A stretch of DNA of 64,000 nt, taken from the NCBI RefSeq assembly GCF_001953975.1, contig NZ_MBEJ01000138.1, positions 42,873 through 106,872 on the forward strand, in the 5' to 3' direction. Both the position numbers and the translations under genes were made by a program. The DNA is from Mycobacterium sp. NS-7484. Lineage in GTDB: Bacteria > Actinomycetota > Actinomycetes > Mycobacteriales > Mycobacteriaceae. Positions 43,469 to 54,720 of the stretch are shown here, piece after piece; position 1 is the first letter of the stretch, and each line of letters begins with the position of its first letter. The notes beneath the pieces are model-generated. The model made no database searches, was not told the DNA's origin, and was given only the letters and a program-made list of their open reading frames with translations.

Positions 43469-45225
43469 AGCGGCTGCTGACGGTGGTGCTCGTCGGTGTT
43501 GTCGTCATGGTGTCCGGATGCGCGGGAATTCCCAATTCGTCCTCACCGCAGGCGATCGGCACGGTCGAGAAACCGGCGCCACCGAACCTTCCCAAGCCGG
43601 CGCCGGGTATGGACCCCGACGTGCTGTTGCGGGAATTCCTCAAGGCCACTGCCGATCCCGCGAACCGGCACCTGGCGGCGCGGCAGTTCCTCACCGAGTC
43701 GGCTTCCAGCTCCTGGGACGACGCCGGCAGCGCACTGCTGCTGGACCGGGTGGTGTTCGTCGAAACCCGTAGTTCGGACCGGGTTTCGGTGAGCATGCGG
43801 GCCGACATCCTCGGATCCCTTTCCGACATGGGGGTTTTCGAGACGGGGGAGGGTGCCCTGCCCGATCCCGGACCGATTGAGCTCGTCCAGACCCCGGCCG
43901 GTTGGCGGATCGACCGGCTGCCCAACGGCGTCTTCCTCGACTGGCAGCAGTTCCAGTCCACCTACAAGCGCAACACGCTGTACTTCGTCGACCCGACCGG
44001 AACCACGGTGGTACCCGATCCGCGCTATGTGGCGGTCTCCGACCCCGACCAGCTGGCCACCGAACTGATCTCCAAACTGGTGGCCGGCCCGCGGCCGGAG
44101 ATGGCCAGGACCGTCCGCAACCTGCTCGACGCGCCACTGCGGTTGCGCGGGCCGGTCACCCGGGCCGACGGCGGCAAGACCGGTGTGGGACGCGGCTACG
44201 GCGGTGCCCGCATCGACCTGGAGAACCTGTCGACCACCGACCCGCACAGCCGGCAACTGCTTGCCGCCCAGATCATCTGGACGCTCTCGCGGGCCGGGAT
44301 CAGTGGACCCTATGTGATCAACGCCGACGGCGCCCCACTGGACGACCGGTTCGCCGACGGCTGGGAAACCTCCGACGTGGCGGCCACCGATCCCGGTGCG
44401 GTACCCGGTGCGGCGGCCGGTCTGCACGCATTGGTCGGCGGATCGCTGGTGGCCCTCGACGGGCAGCGCACCACCCCGGTGCCCGGGGCCTTCGGCTCGG
44501 CGCCCAACCAGAAGGCGGCCGCGGTGTCGCGCAACGGGCAGGACGCGGCCTCGGTCGTGGTGCTGCCGGACGCCCCCGAGGCCACTGCCGCCTCGCTGTG
44601 GATGGGTCCGCTGGGCGGGCCCACCGCCAAGGCCATCGAAGGCCGCACGCTGAGCCGGCCGAGCTGGTCGCTGGATGCGGCCGTGTGGGTGGTGGTCGAC
44701 GACGCCAACGTGGTGCGCGCGATCCGCGACGCGTCCGGTGTGCCGGCCCGGATACCGGTCGATGTGGCAGCGGTGTCCACCCGGTACCCGGGACCCATCA
44801 CGGAACTGCAGCTCTCACGCGACGGCACCCGCGCGGCGATGGTGATCGGTGGCCAGGTGATCCTGGCCGGCGTCGAGCGGACACCGGAGGGCCAGTTCCT
44901 GCTGACCTATCCGCGCCGTCTCGGCTTCGGGCTCGGCAACACCGTGGTCTCGTTGTCCTGGCGCACCGGTGACGACATCGTGGTCAGCCGAACCGATCCG
45001 GCGCATCCGGTGTCCTACGTCAACCTCGACGGCGTCAACTCCGACGGGCCCAGCCGCAACCTGCAAACCCCGGTGAGCACCGTGGCCGCCAATCCGTCGA
45101 CGGTCTATGTCGCCGATCAACGCGGAGTGTTGCAACTGTCGGCGTCGGTCAACGAGGAAAACCCCGGGTGGGTCGAGGTGCGACCGCTGATGGTGCCCGG
45201 CTCGTTGCCCGTGCTGCCCGGCTGA
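43465..45225 (+). CDS. lpqB: Lipoprotein LpqB
   Basis: A 586-residue lipoprotein that associates with the MtrB sensor domain and modulates MtrA phosphorylation. Lipobox VMVSGC at the N-terminus with Cys19 as the lipidation site. A GerMN-type domain (about residues 130-260; YKRNTLYFVDPTGTTVVPDP) is followed by a beta-propeller-like C-terminal half. GTG start overlaps the mtrB stop. Same order as Rv3246c-Rv3244c. The 243-bp gap after it carries two copies of a short palindromic repeat. Confidence 0.95.
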   Translation: MKRLLTVVLVGVVVMVSGCAGIPNSSSPQAIGTVEKPAPPNLPKPAPGMDPDVLLREFLKATADPANRHLAARQFLTESASSSWDDAGSALLLDRVVFVETRSSDRVSVSMRADILGSLSDMGVFETGEGALPDPGPIELVQTPAGWRIDRLPNGVFLDWQQFQSTYKRNTLYFVDPTGTTVVPDPRYVAVSDPDQLATELISKLVAGPRPEMARTVRNLLDAPLRLRGPVTRADGGKTGVGRGYGGARIDLENLSTTDPHSRQLLAAQIIWTLSRAGISGPYVINADGAPLDDRFADGWETSDVAATDPGAVPGAAAGLHALVGGSLVALDGQRTTPVPGAFGSAPNQKAAAVSRNGQDAASVVVLPDAPEATAASLWMGPLGGPTAKAIEGRTLSRPSWSLDAAVWVVVDDANVVRAIRDASGVPARIPVDVAAVSTRYPGPITELQLSRDGTRAAMVIGGQVILAGVERTPEGQFLLTYPRRLGFGLGNTVVSLSWRTGDDIVVSRTDPAHPVSYVNLDGVNSDGPSRNLQTPVSTVAANPSTVYVADQRGVLQLSASVNEENPGWVEVRPLMVPGSLPVLPG

Positions 45226-45259
45226 GGCTCGGCCGCGCCGCCTCGTCGCGTGCCCGCTT

Positions 45260-45415
45260 CGTTTTCTGCGTGAGGGCTGTCCCGCGACGTTCGTGGCGAC
45301 CCTGCTGTAGAAATCGGCGGGCGTGCGGCGTTTGAGTCCGCGCCGGCCGGCGCGCCGTTTTCTGCGTGAGGGCTGTGCCCCAAGAGAATTCACGACCCTG
45401 CGGCAGAAAACGGCG
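45260..45415. repeat. Pair of palindromic direct repeats between lpqB and comF
   Basis: Two units begin with an identical 21-bp sequence (starts at 45260 and 45356, opening CGTTTTCTGCGTGAGGGC), spaced 96 bp apart. Each ends with its imperfect reverse complement. In unit 2 CGTTTTCTGC pairs exactly with GCAGAAAACG (ending 45412) and AGGG with CCCT. The centres of the two units differ. No coding potential was recognised in 45226-45468. Confidence 0.8.
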
Positions 45416-45468
45416 ACGGAGCATTGGAACGTCAGGGCGATGTCAGCCCATGCGCGCACACTGCCCGC

Positions 45469-46110
45469 ATGTTGGATCTCGTCCTGCCGTTGGAGTGCGG
45501 TGGCTGTGGGGCGCCGTCGACCCGGTGGTGCCCGTCCTGCGCGGCGCAGCTGGCCGTCGCCGACGACGAGCCACACCTCATCACCCCGCGAACCGATCCG
45601 GGGGTCCCGGTGTTCGCGTTGGGCCGTCACGCCGGGGTGCGCCGACGCGCGATCGTCGCGGCCAAAGAACATGGACGCACCGACCTGATCGCACCGCTGG
45701 CCGGTGCGCTGCACGCCGGTCTCCTGCGGCTGCTCACCTGGGGCATCGTCGGGGGTTCCGACGGCGCTCGACTCACCGTGGTGCCGGCGCCCACCCGGAT
45801 CACCGCAGCACGCCGCCGCGGCGGTGATCCGGTCGGCCGGATCGCGGTGGCGGCCGCGGCCGCCCTGCCCGGCGTGGAGGTCGTGCCCGCATTGCGGTTG
45901 CGGCCATGGGTCCGCGACTCGGTGGGTCTGTCGGGTGCCGCGCGACAGCGCAACATCGCCGGGCGGGTGCGTCTGGTCAAGCCGATCGCAGGCGAAGTGG
46001 TGCTCGTCGACGACATCGTCACCACCGGCGCGACGGCGGCCGAGTCGGTGCGCATGCTTGCCCGCGCCGGCGCCGACGTGTCCGCGGTGCTGGCCATCGC
46101 CCATGCGTGA
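45469..46110 (+). CDS. ComF-family phosphoribosyltransferase-like protein
   Basis: A 213-residue double-zinc-ribbon plus PRTase-fold protein (Rv3242c position). The N-terminal cysteines LECGGCGAPSTRWCPSC form the zinc ribbon. The PRPP-binding loop is VVLVDDIVTTGATAAESVRM. Relatives act in DNA uptake (ComFC) in naturally competent bacteria; the mycobacterial role is unknown. The ATG at 45469 is preferred over the frame's first start at 45424 because it begins the conserved LDLVLPLECGGCG. CACACT at 45457-45462 has -10 spacing. Confidence 0.88.
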   Translation: MLDLVLPLECGGCGAPSTRWCPSCAAQLAVADDEPHLITPRTDPGVPVFALGRHAGVRRRAIVAAKEHGRTDLIAPLAGALHAGLLRLLTWGIVGGSDGARLTVVPAPTRITAARRRGGDPVGRIAVAAAAALPGVEVVPALRLRPWVRDSVGLSGAARQRNIAGRVRLVKPIAGEVVLVDDIVTTGATAAESVRMLARAGADVSAVLAIAHA

Positions 46111-46302
46111 GGGGGTCGATCGTGTCGCTGCGATCAAACCCAAATGAAGAACTGAAAACACGTATTTGAAATGAGTGGCACGAGTGGGTGAACACGGACT
46201 ACCGTCGGCAGCAACCACCCGTGAACACCTCACGGCGGCGCTCCTCACCACAGCGCCACTTCACCGCAAAACGGTAGGAGGTGAGTCCCCGACACCTTGC
46301 GC

Positions 46303-46335
46303 CGATGGGTGGAGCAAACATTTTTCGGCCCATCG
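46303..46335 (+). other. Hairpin in the hpf upstream region
   Basis: CGATGGG (46303-46309) pairs with CCCATCG (46329-46335) around a 19-nt loop with a run of T. A short stem AGGTG/CACCT lies just before (46279-46297). The 292-bp region 46111-46402 has no gene; it probably contains the hpf promoter and a structured leader. No known riboswitch class was matched. Confidence 0.4.
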
Positions 46336-46402
46336 CCGCGATTCGTTGAGATGTCCGGCACGCACACTGCGTGTGACAACTGAGAGAAACGAGTTGCCGA
46401 GT

Positions 46403-47083
46403 ATGTCAACCCATTCCCCGGATTCAAGCGCCACCATGGTGGTCGATCGCGACGATGTCGCCGACACCACCCCGGCGCCGAACGCAGAGGTTGTGGTCAA
46501 GGGACGCAACGTCGAAGTTCCCGATCACTTCCGGATCTACGTTTCGGAAAAGTTGTCGCGTCTGGAGCGGTTCGACCGCACCATCTACCTGTTCGACGTC
46601 GAGCTCGACCACGAACGCAACCGCCGTCAACGCAAAAACTGCCAGCACGTCGAGATCACGGCCCGCGGCCGTGGCCCGGTGGTGCGGGGCGAGGCCTGCG
46701 CCGACAGTTTCTATGCCGCGCTGGAGGCCGCGGCCGGCAAACTGGAGAGCCGGCTGCGCAAGAGCAAGGACCGCCGCAAGATCCACTACGGCGACAAAAC
46801 CCCGGTCTCGTTGTCGGAGGCCACCGCACACGAGACGCCGTTCGACACCCAGCCGGTGTCCGACGAGGCCGCCCCGGCCCACGACACTCAAGACGAGCAT
46901 GAGCCGGGCCGCATCGTGCGGATCAAGGAACACCCAGCGAAACCGATGACCGTCGATGACGCCCTCTACGAGATGGAGCTGGTCGGACACGATTTCTTCC
47001 TGTTCCACGACAAAGAGAGCGATCGACCGTCGGTGGTCTACCGCCGTCACGCCTACGACTACGGATTGATCCGGCTGGCCTGA
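46403..47083 (+). CDS. hpf: Long-form ribosome hibernation promoting factor
   Basis: A 226-residue long HPF/RaiA protein (Rv3241c type) that dimerises or inactivates 70S ribosomes in stasis. The N-terminal S30AE domain is at about residues 28-135 (VVVKGRNVEVPDHFRIYVSE, VELDHERNRRQRKNCQHVEI, ADSFYAALEAAAGKLESRLR). An acidic linker follows, then the C-terminal dimerisation domain (MTVDDALYEMELVGHDFFLF ... SVVYRRHAYDYGLIRL). The ATG at 46403 begins the conserved MSTHS. A strong terminator follows at 47102. Confidence 0.94.
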   Translation: MSTHSPDSSATMVVDRDDVADTTPAPNAEVVVKGRNVEVPDHFRIYVSEKLSRLERFDRTIYLFDVELDHERNRRQRKNCQHVEITARGRGPVVRGEACADSFYAALEAAAGKLESRLRKSKDRRKIHYGDKTPVSLSEATAHETPFDTQPVSDEAAPAHDTQDEHEPGRIVRIKEHPAKPMTVDDALYEMELVGHDFFLFHDKESDRPSVVYRRHAYDYGLIRLA

Positions 47084-47101
47084 CCGGCAGCTGATGCGAA
47101 G

Positions 47102-47132
47102 ACGCACCCCGGAGCGATCCGGGGTGCGTTTT
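47102..47132 (+). terminator. Rho-independent terminator between hpf and secA1
   Basis: ACGCACCCCGG (47102-47112) pairs perfectly with CCGGGGTGCGT (47119-47129) around a 6-nt loop, followed by T residues (TTTT at 47129-47132). One of the clearest intrinsic terminators in the window; it isolates secA1 from hpf. Confidence 0.92.
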
Positions 47133-47257
47133 CGACTTCGGCGGTGACTACAGCCGGTGACTACCACCAGCGGCTTCGGCGGGTCACCTACGATGGAGCT
47201 CAACTAAGCCCGTGCGATCCCGCTCACGGGATCCATCGAACCCACAGGGGAAATAGC

Positions 47258-50109
<2,852 letters not shown>

Positions 50110-50113
<4 letters not shown>

Positions 50114-50700
50114 CCGAGCTGTAGCGCGGTGAGTTGCCAACGGCCACTGCGCAATTCGACACGGCCGGCGACGGCGTGTACGCGGGTCCCGCGGGTGTAG
50201 GTGGCAAAGACCTCCGCTGCGTGTGCCGAGTGCGCCGGGCGCAGTCCGACCCGGCGCAGGCTCGCCGTGGTCGGCTGCCGCGACTTGGTGGCCGAGACGA
50301 TCGCGTCGATCAACAGTTGGCTCATCAACGACTTCAGTTGTCCCGGTGGGCGACGGCGGTCGACGACCTCAAGGACCCGTCGCAATGCCATGTCGGCGAA
50401 CTGCGCGGCGCCGGCGTGCACGTGGGTTTCCGGTTCGGCCTCGATCAACCGCAACCGACGGGCGGTGCTTCGGTGCAGCACGGTCGGTGCCGGACACGCC
50501 GGTGTGGCCGAGACCGGGACACCGGCGGCGTCGAGCGGTACCGCCGGCGGCTCGCAGTCGATCACGGGGGCGGTCAGCGGCAGGCGCACGGAGCACGGCT
50601 CCGAGTCCGATTGCGCGGTGAGATTCGGGGTGGGCAAGAGCAGCCTCCAGCGGTCGGCGTGACGGGGCGACATCTGCTGGAGAGGTGCAGATTTATCCAT
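50110..50700 (-). CDS. Rv3235-family protein
   Basis: A 196-residue protein of the actinobacterial Rv3235 family, convergent with secA1 as in M. tuberculosis. The N-terminal half is Pro/Ala-rich and probably disordered. The C-terminal part is conserved: AAQFADMALRRVLEVVDRRR, LKSLMSQLLIDAIVSA, and the final EVFATYTRGTRVHAVAGRVE with LRSGRWQLTALQLG, which resembles a small beta domain. Related proteins in actinobacteria are often encoded next to secA. ATG at 50700. Function unknown; an export-related role is only suggested by context. Confidence 0.8.
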
Positions 50701-50861
50701 GATGACATGGGTTCGGCGGGGGTCTGAGCACCGATCTCGGCCTCCACCTGGCGTGGGTTTCGGCCCCAAATTGACGCGCGGGACCACCCGTGATGCGCGC
50801 GGACCGAATCGCCGGTTAACGTGACGAGGTTGGCCGGGCAATCAGGGGAGGTTGGCGCCGC

Positions 50862-52271
50862 ATGGTGAGCAGACTGTCGGCGTCCGACGCAGCGTTCTTT
50901 CACTTGGAGAACACTGCGACCCCGATGTATGTCGGGTCGTTGGCGATCCTGCGTAAGCCGCGCGCCGGCTTGAGCTACGAGACCCTCTTGGAGACCGTCG
51001 AGCGCCGTCTGCCACAGATCCCGCGCTACCGGCAGAAGGTCCGCGAGGTGACTCTCGGCCTGGCCCGGCCGGTGTGGGTGGACGACCGGGACTTCGACAT
51101 CACCTACCACATCCGGCGCTCGGCGCTACCGTCTCCGGGCAGCGATGCGCAACTGCACGATCTCATCGCCCGCCTGGGTTCCCGGCCGTTGGACAGGACC
51201 CGTCCGCTGTGGGAGATGTATCTGGTCGAGGGGCTGGCCAAGAACCGGATGGCGATCTACACCAAGACCCATCAGGCGCTGGTGAACGGGATGACCGCGC
51301 TCGAGATCGGTCATGTGATCGTCGATCGCACGCAGAAGCCGCCCGAGTTCGGTGAGGACATCTGGATTCCGGCTCGCGAACCCAGTGACCGCCAACTGGT
51401 GCTCGGCGCCGTCGGGGAGTGGATCACCCGGCCCACCAGCCAGCTGGCCGCCCTGCGGGACACGGTGACCGAGGTGGCCACCAGTGCCAGCGAGTTGGCG
51501 GCGGTGGGCCGGCGGGTTGCCGACGTGGCGCGGACGGTGGCGCGCGGCACCGCGCCCAGCAGCCCGCTGAACACCCGGGTTTCGCGTAACCGCAGGTTCT
51601 CGGTGGACCACCATCGGTTGGAGGACTACCGGCTGGTGCGGGCCCGCTACCACTGCGACATCAACGACGTCGTGCTGGCGGTCGTGGCCGGCGCGCTGCG
51701 CAACTGGCTGCTGTCGCGCGGGGAGCCGGTCACGCCGAGCACCACGGTGCGGGCGATGGCGCCCATGTCGGTGTATCCCGACGTCGAACTGGACTCCGCG
51801 GGCCCCGGGCAGGCCATCAGTGAGGTATCGCCGTTCCTGGTCGACCTTCCGGTGGGCGAGGGCAACGCGGTGGTGCGGTTGTCACAGATCGCCCACGCCA
51901 CCGAATCGCACTCGTCGGCGGCCAGTCTGGTCGATGCGCGCACCATCGTGACACTGTCCGGATTCGCGCCTCCGACGTTGCACGCCATGGGTATTCGCGT
52001 GGCCACCGGATTCTCGGCGCGGCTGTTCAATTTGCTGATCACCAACGTGCCCGGGGCGCAGAAGCAGATGTACATTGCGGGCACCAAACTGCTCGAGACC
52101 TACGCGGTGCCGCCGCTGCTGCACAACCAGGTCCTGGCAATCGGCGTCACGTCGTACAACGGCATGCTGTACTTCGGCATCAACGCCGACCGCGATGCCA
52201 TGAGCGATGTCGAGGTGTTGCCGAGCCTGCTGCGCGAATCGCTGGACGAACTGCTGGACGCGGCCAAGTAG
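50862..52271 (+). CDS. tgs3: WS/DGAT-family acyltransferase with degenerate HHxxxDG motif
   Basis: A 469-residue member of the wax-ester synthase / diacylglycerol acyltransferase family (Rv3234c-Rv3233c position; the two are separate genes in M. tuberculosis but one intact gene here). Family segments: LSASDAAFFHLENTATPMYV, PLDRTRPLWEMYLVEGL, and the C-terminal NVPGAQKQMYIAGTKLLETY. The catalytic motif reads HQALVNG at residues 137-143 (51270-51290): the second His is Gln and the Asp is Asn. Triacylglycerol synthesis is therefore uncertain. ATG at 50862, with GGGGAGG 16-10 bases upstream. Confidence 0.85.
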   Translation: MVSRLSASDAAFFHLENTATPMYVGSLAILRKPRAGLSYETLLETVERRLPQIPRYRQKVREVTLGLARPVWVDDRDFDITYHIRRSALPSPGSDAQLHDLIARLGSRPLDRTRPLWEMYLVEGLAKNRMAIYTKTHQALVNGMTALEIGHVIVDRTQKPPEFGEDIWIPAREPSDRQLVLGAVGEWITRPTSQLAALRDTVTEVATSASELAAVGRRVADVARTVARGTAPSSPLNTRVSRNRRFSVDHHRLEDYRLVRARYHCDINDVVLAVVAGALRNWLLSRGEPVTPSTTVRAMAPMSVYPDVELDSAGPGQAISEVSPFLVDLPVGEGNAVVRLSQIAHATESHSSAASLVDARTIVTLSGFAPPTLHAMGIRVATGFSARLFNLLITNVPGAQKQMYIAGTKLLETYAVPPLLHNQVLAIGVTSYNGMLYFGINADRDAMSDVEVLPSLLRESLDELLDAAK

Positions 52272-52347
52272 CGGCGGCTGACACGCTGCTGGCAAACACC
52301 GGCAGATATTTGACCTGGGCCACGGTTCGGGGTCTGATGAATTCACC

Positions 52348-54135
52348 ATGGCCGCTGAGATACGAAAAAGCAGATCCGACAAGCACACGCACGAAGTCAA
52401 GAAAACAACAGAGAAGGCGCTGAAGTCGCCGACAGGCGATGTCGTGCCGCATCACCCCGTGCTCGACGTACCGGTCGAGCAAAAGGCCTACACGCGCCGC
52501 GCGGGCGTCGACTGGGTGGTGTTCGGCGTCACCGCCGCGATCGCGGTGGCATTCCTGGTCTGGGGATTCGTCAGTACCGACTCGCTGGCAACCGCGTCGG
52601 CCAATGCGCTGAGTTGGGTGATGGCCGACGTCGGATGGTTGTTCGTCCTGACCGCGTCGGGATTCGTGGTGTTCGTGATCTGGCTGGCAATGAGTCGTTA
52701 CGGCAACATCCCGTTGGGGCGTGACGACGACGAGCCGGAGTTTCGCACGGTGTCGTGGGTGGCGATGATGTTCAGCGCCGGCATGGGGATCGGCCTGATG
52801 TTCTTCGGGGTGTCCGAGCCGCTGTCACACTTCGCCTCTCCGCCGCCGCGCACCGGAGGGCCGGGCAACCCCGCCGCCGCCGAGACGGCCATGGCCACCA
52901 CGATGTTCCACTGGACGCTGCACCCGTGGGCCATCTATGCCGTCGTCGGCCTGACCATCGCCTACGGCGTCTACCGCAAGGGCAGGCTGCAGTTGGTCAG
53001 CGCGGCATTCGAGCCGTTGCTGGGTAAGCGGGTCAACGGGCCGTGGGGCAAGGTGATCGACATGCTGGCGATCTTCGCCACGTTGTTCGGGTCGGCTGCC
53101 TCACTTGGCCTGGGCGCCTTGCAGATCCGCAGCGGCCTGCAGATCGTCGCCGGCGTGGGCGAGGTGGGAAACGGCATATTGATCGGTGTCATCACGATCC
53201 TGACCGTCGCATTCGTGCTGTCCGCGGTCTCGGGTGTGGCCCGCGGTATTCAGTGGCTGTCCAACATCAACATGGTGCTGGCGTTGGCGATGGCGCTGTT
53301 CATCTTCCTGGTCGGCCCGACGATGTTCATGCTGAACATGATTCCGACGGCGATCGGCAGCTACGTGGACCAGCTGGCGCAGATGGCGGCCCGGACCGGT
53401 GCCGAGGGCCCGGTCGTCAGCGCCTGGTTGCAGGACTGGACCATCTTCTACTGGGCGTGGTGGATCTCCTGGACCCCCTTCGTCGGCATGTTCATCGCCC
53501 GGATTTCCCGTGGCCGCACCATCCGGCAGTTCGTGACGGGGGTGCTGCTGGTGCCCAGCGTGGTCTCGGTCGTCTGGTTCTGTGTGTTCGGTGGGGCCGC
53601 GATCTTCGAGCAGCAGAACGGGGTGGACCTGGCCGGCATGGGCAGTCAGGAACGGCAGTTGTTCAGCCTGCTCGGCGAGTATCCGATCGCGACGGTCACC
53701 AGCGTCGTGGTGATGATCCTGGTCGCCATCTTCTTCGTCTCGGGTGCCGATGCCGCGTCGATCGTGATGGGCTCGCTGTCCGAGCGCGGCACCATCAAAC
53801 CGACCCGGCCCACGGTGATCTTCTGGGGCGTGGCCACCGGTGCCGTGGCGGCGGTCATGCTGCTGGTCGGGGGAGCCGACGCGCTGAACGGCCTGCAGTC
53901 CATCACCATCATCGTCGCGGTGCCGTTCGTGCTGGTGATGATCGGGTTGGCGGTGGCGCTCGTGCGTGACCTGCGCCGGGATCCCATGGTGGTCCGTCGC
54001 GAATATGCGCTGGAGGCGGTCAACAGCGCAGTGGTCTCCGGGGTCACCCAACACGGCGACGATTTCGTCATCGCGGTGGAGAAGGATCCGAACGCCGATC
54101 GCGTCGAAGACGAAAAGGAGACCGGCGCCGGTTAA
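52348..54135 (+). CDS. BCCT-family betaine/choline/carnitine transporter
   Basis: A 595-residue transporter of the BetP type, probably Na+-coupled glycine-betaine or choline uptake for osmoprotection. About twelve hydrophobic helices. The glycine stretch is FSAGMGIGLMFFGVSEPLSH (MGIGL favours Na+-coupled members) and the aromatic box is TIFYWAWWISWTPFVGMFIA. The N-terminal about 50 residues are polar and charged (AEIRKSRSDKHTHEVKKTTE) and the C-terminal tail is acidic, features linked to osmosensing in BetP. It replaces ppk2 of the M. tuberculosis order. Confidence 0.92.
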   Translation: MAAEIRKSRSDKHTHEVKKTTEKALKSPTGDVVPHHPVLDVPVEQKAYTRRAGVDWVVFGVTAAIAVAFLVWGFVSTDSLATASANALSWVMADVGWLFVLTASGFVVFVIWLAMSRYGNIPLGRDDDEPEFRTVSWVAMMFSAGMGIGLMFFGVSEPLSHFASPPPRTGGPGNPAAAETAMATTMFHWTLHPWAIYAVVGLTIAYGVYRKGRLQLVSAAFEPLLGKRVNGPWGKVIDMLAIFATLFGSAASLGLGALQIRSGLQIVAGVGEVGNGILIGVITILTVAFVLSAVSGVARGIQWLSNINMVLALAMALFIFLVGPTMFMLNMIPTAIGSYVDQLAQMAARTGAEGPVVSAWLQDWTIFYWAWWISWTPFVGMFIARISRGRTIRQFVTGVLLVPSVVSVVWFCVFGGAAIFEQQNGVDLAGMGSQERQLFSLLGEYPIATVTSVVVMILVAIFFVSGADAASIVMGSLSERGTIKPTRPTVIFWGVATGAVAAVMLLVGGADALNGLQSITIIVAVPFVLVMIGLAVALVRDLRRDPMVVRREYALEAVNSAVVSGVTQHGDDFVIAVEKDPNADRVEDEKETGAG

Positions 54136-54144
54136 TCTCGCGGG

Positions 54145-54654
54145 GTGCGCGTCTACATTCCGACGACCCTGGTCGCCCTGCAGCAGCTGGTTGCCGACCG
54201 TCAACTGTTCGTCGTGAACGGGACGGCCTTCGCGGTCACCCCGACGCTGCGCGAGGCCTATGCCGAAGGTGACGACGACGAGCTCGCCGAGGTGGCGTTG
54301 CGCGACGCCGCACTGGCCTCGTTGCGGCTGCTGGCCGGAGTGCCGCCGGATGCGGGTCTGCCGCCGCGGCGCGCGGTGGTGGTGGCCGACACGGGCGCAG
54401 ACATCCAGGTGACCGTGCGCCCTGACCTCGATGACGCCGTGGTGCGGCTGTCAGGCCCGGTGCCGATCGACGCCGTCGTCGCGGTGTACGTCGACAACGC
54501 TGACGCCGAGCAGGCGGTGCTGGCCGCGGTCGATGTCATCGATGAGGCCGATCTCGGCGACGAGGACGCGGAGTTGACCGTCGGCGATGCCCAGGACCAC
54601 GACCTGGCCTGGTATGCGCCTCAGGAACTGCCGTTCTTGCTCGAACTGCTCTGA
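54145..54654 (+). CDS. DUF6912 family protein
   Basis: A 169-residue acidic actinobacterial protein of unknown function at the Rv3231c position. It starts MRVYIPTTLVALQQLVADRQ and ends DLAWYAPQELPFLLELL, both typical of the family. No signal peptide, metal motif or transmembrane helix. GTG at 54145: TAATCT at 54133-54138 puts transcription start exactly on the GTG, so a leaderless mRNA is predicted. It is only 9 bp after the BCCT gene but has its own -10 hexamer. Confidence 0.8.
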   Translation: MRVYIPTTLVALQQLVADRQLFVVNGTAFAVTPTLREAYAEGDDDELAEVALRDAALASLRLLAGVPPDAGLPPRRAVVVADTGADIQVTVRPDLDDAVVRLSGPVPIDAVVAVYVDNADAEQAVLAAVDVIDEADLGDEDAELTVGDAQDHDLAWYAPQELPFLLELL

Positions 54655-54699
54655 ACGCCTGACCGGCGAGCGCCGACGTACGACTGGCTACGAGGCAGT

Positions 54700-54719
54700 A
54701 ACCTACGGTACCGTAGGTT
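54700..54719. promoter_or_regulatory. Perfect 20-bp palindromic operator at the start of the desaturase reductase gene
   Basis: AACCTACG-GTAC-CGTAGGTT is a perfect palindrome ending one base before the ATG at 54721. It contains TACCGT (54709-54714), which is at -12 to -7 if transcription starts on the ATG. A protein bound here would directly cover the -10. The same arms occur at 55885-55904 before desA3. Confidence 0.85.
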
Positions 54720-54720
54720 C

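Noticed and set aside
46270..46340. M-box (Mg2+) riboswitch before hpf
   Set aside because: Only a short stretch near 46278 resembles the M-box start; the remaining conserved segments are missing and hpf is not a Mg2+ transport gene.
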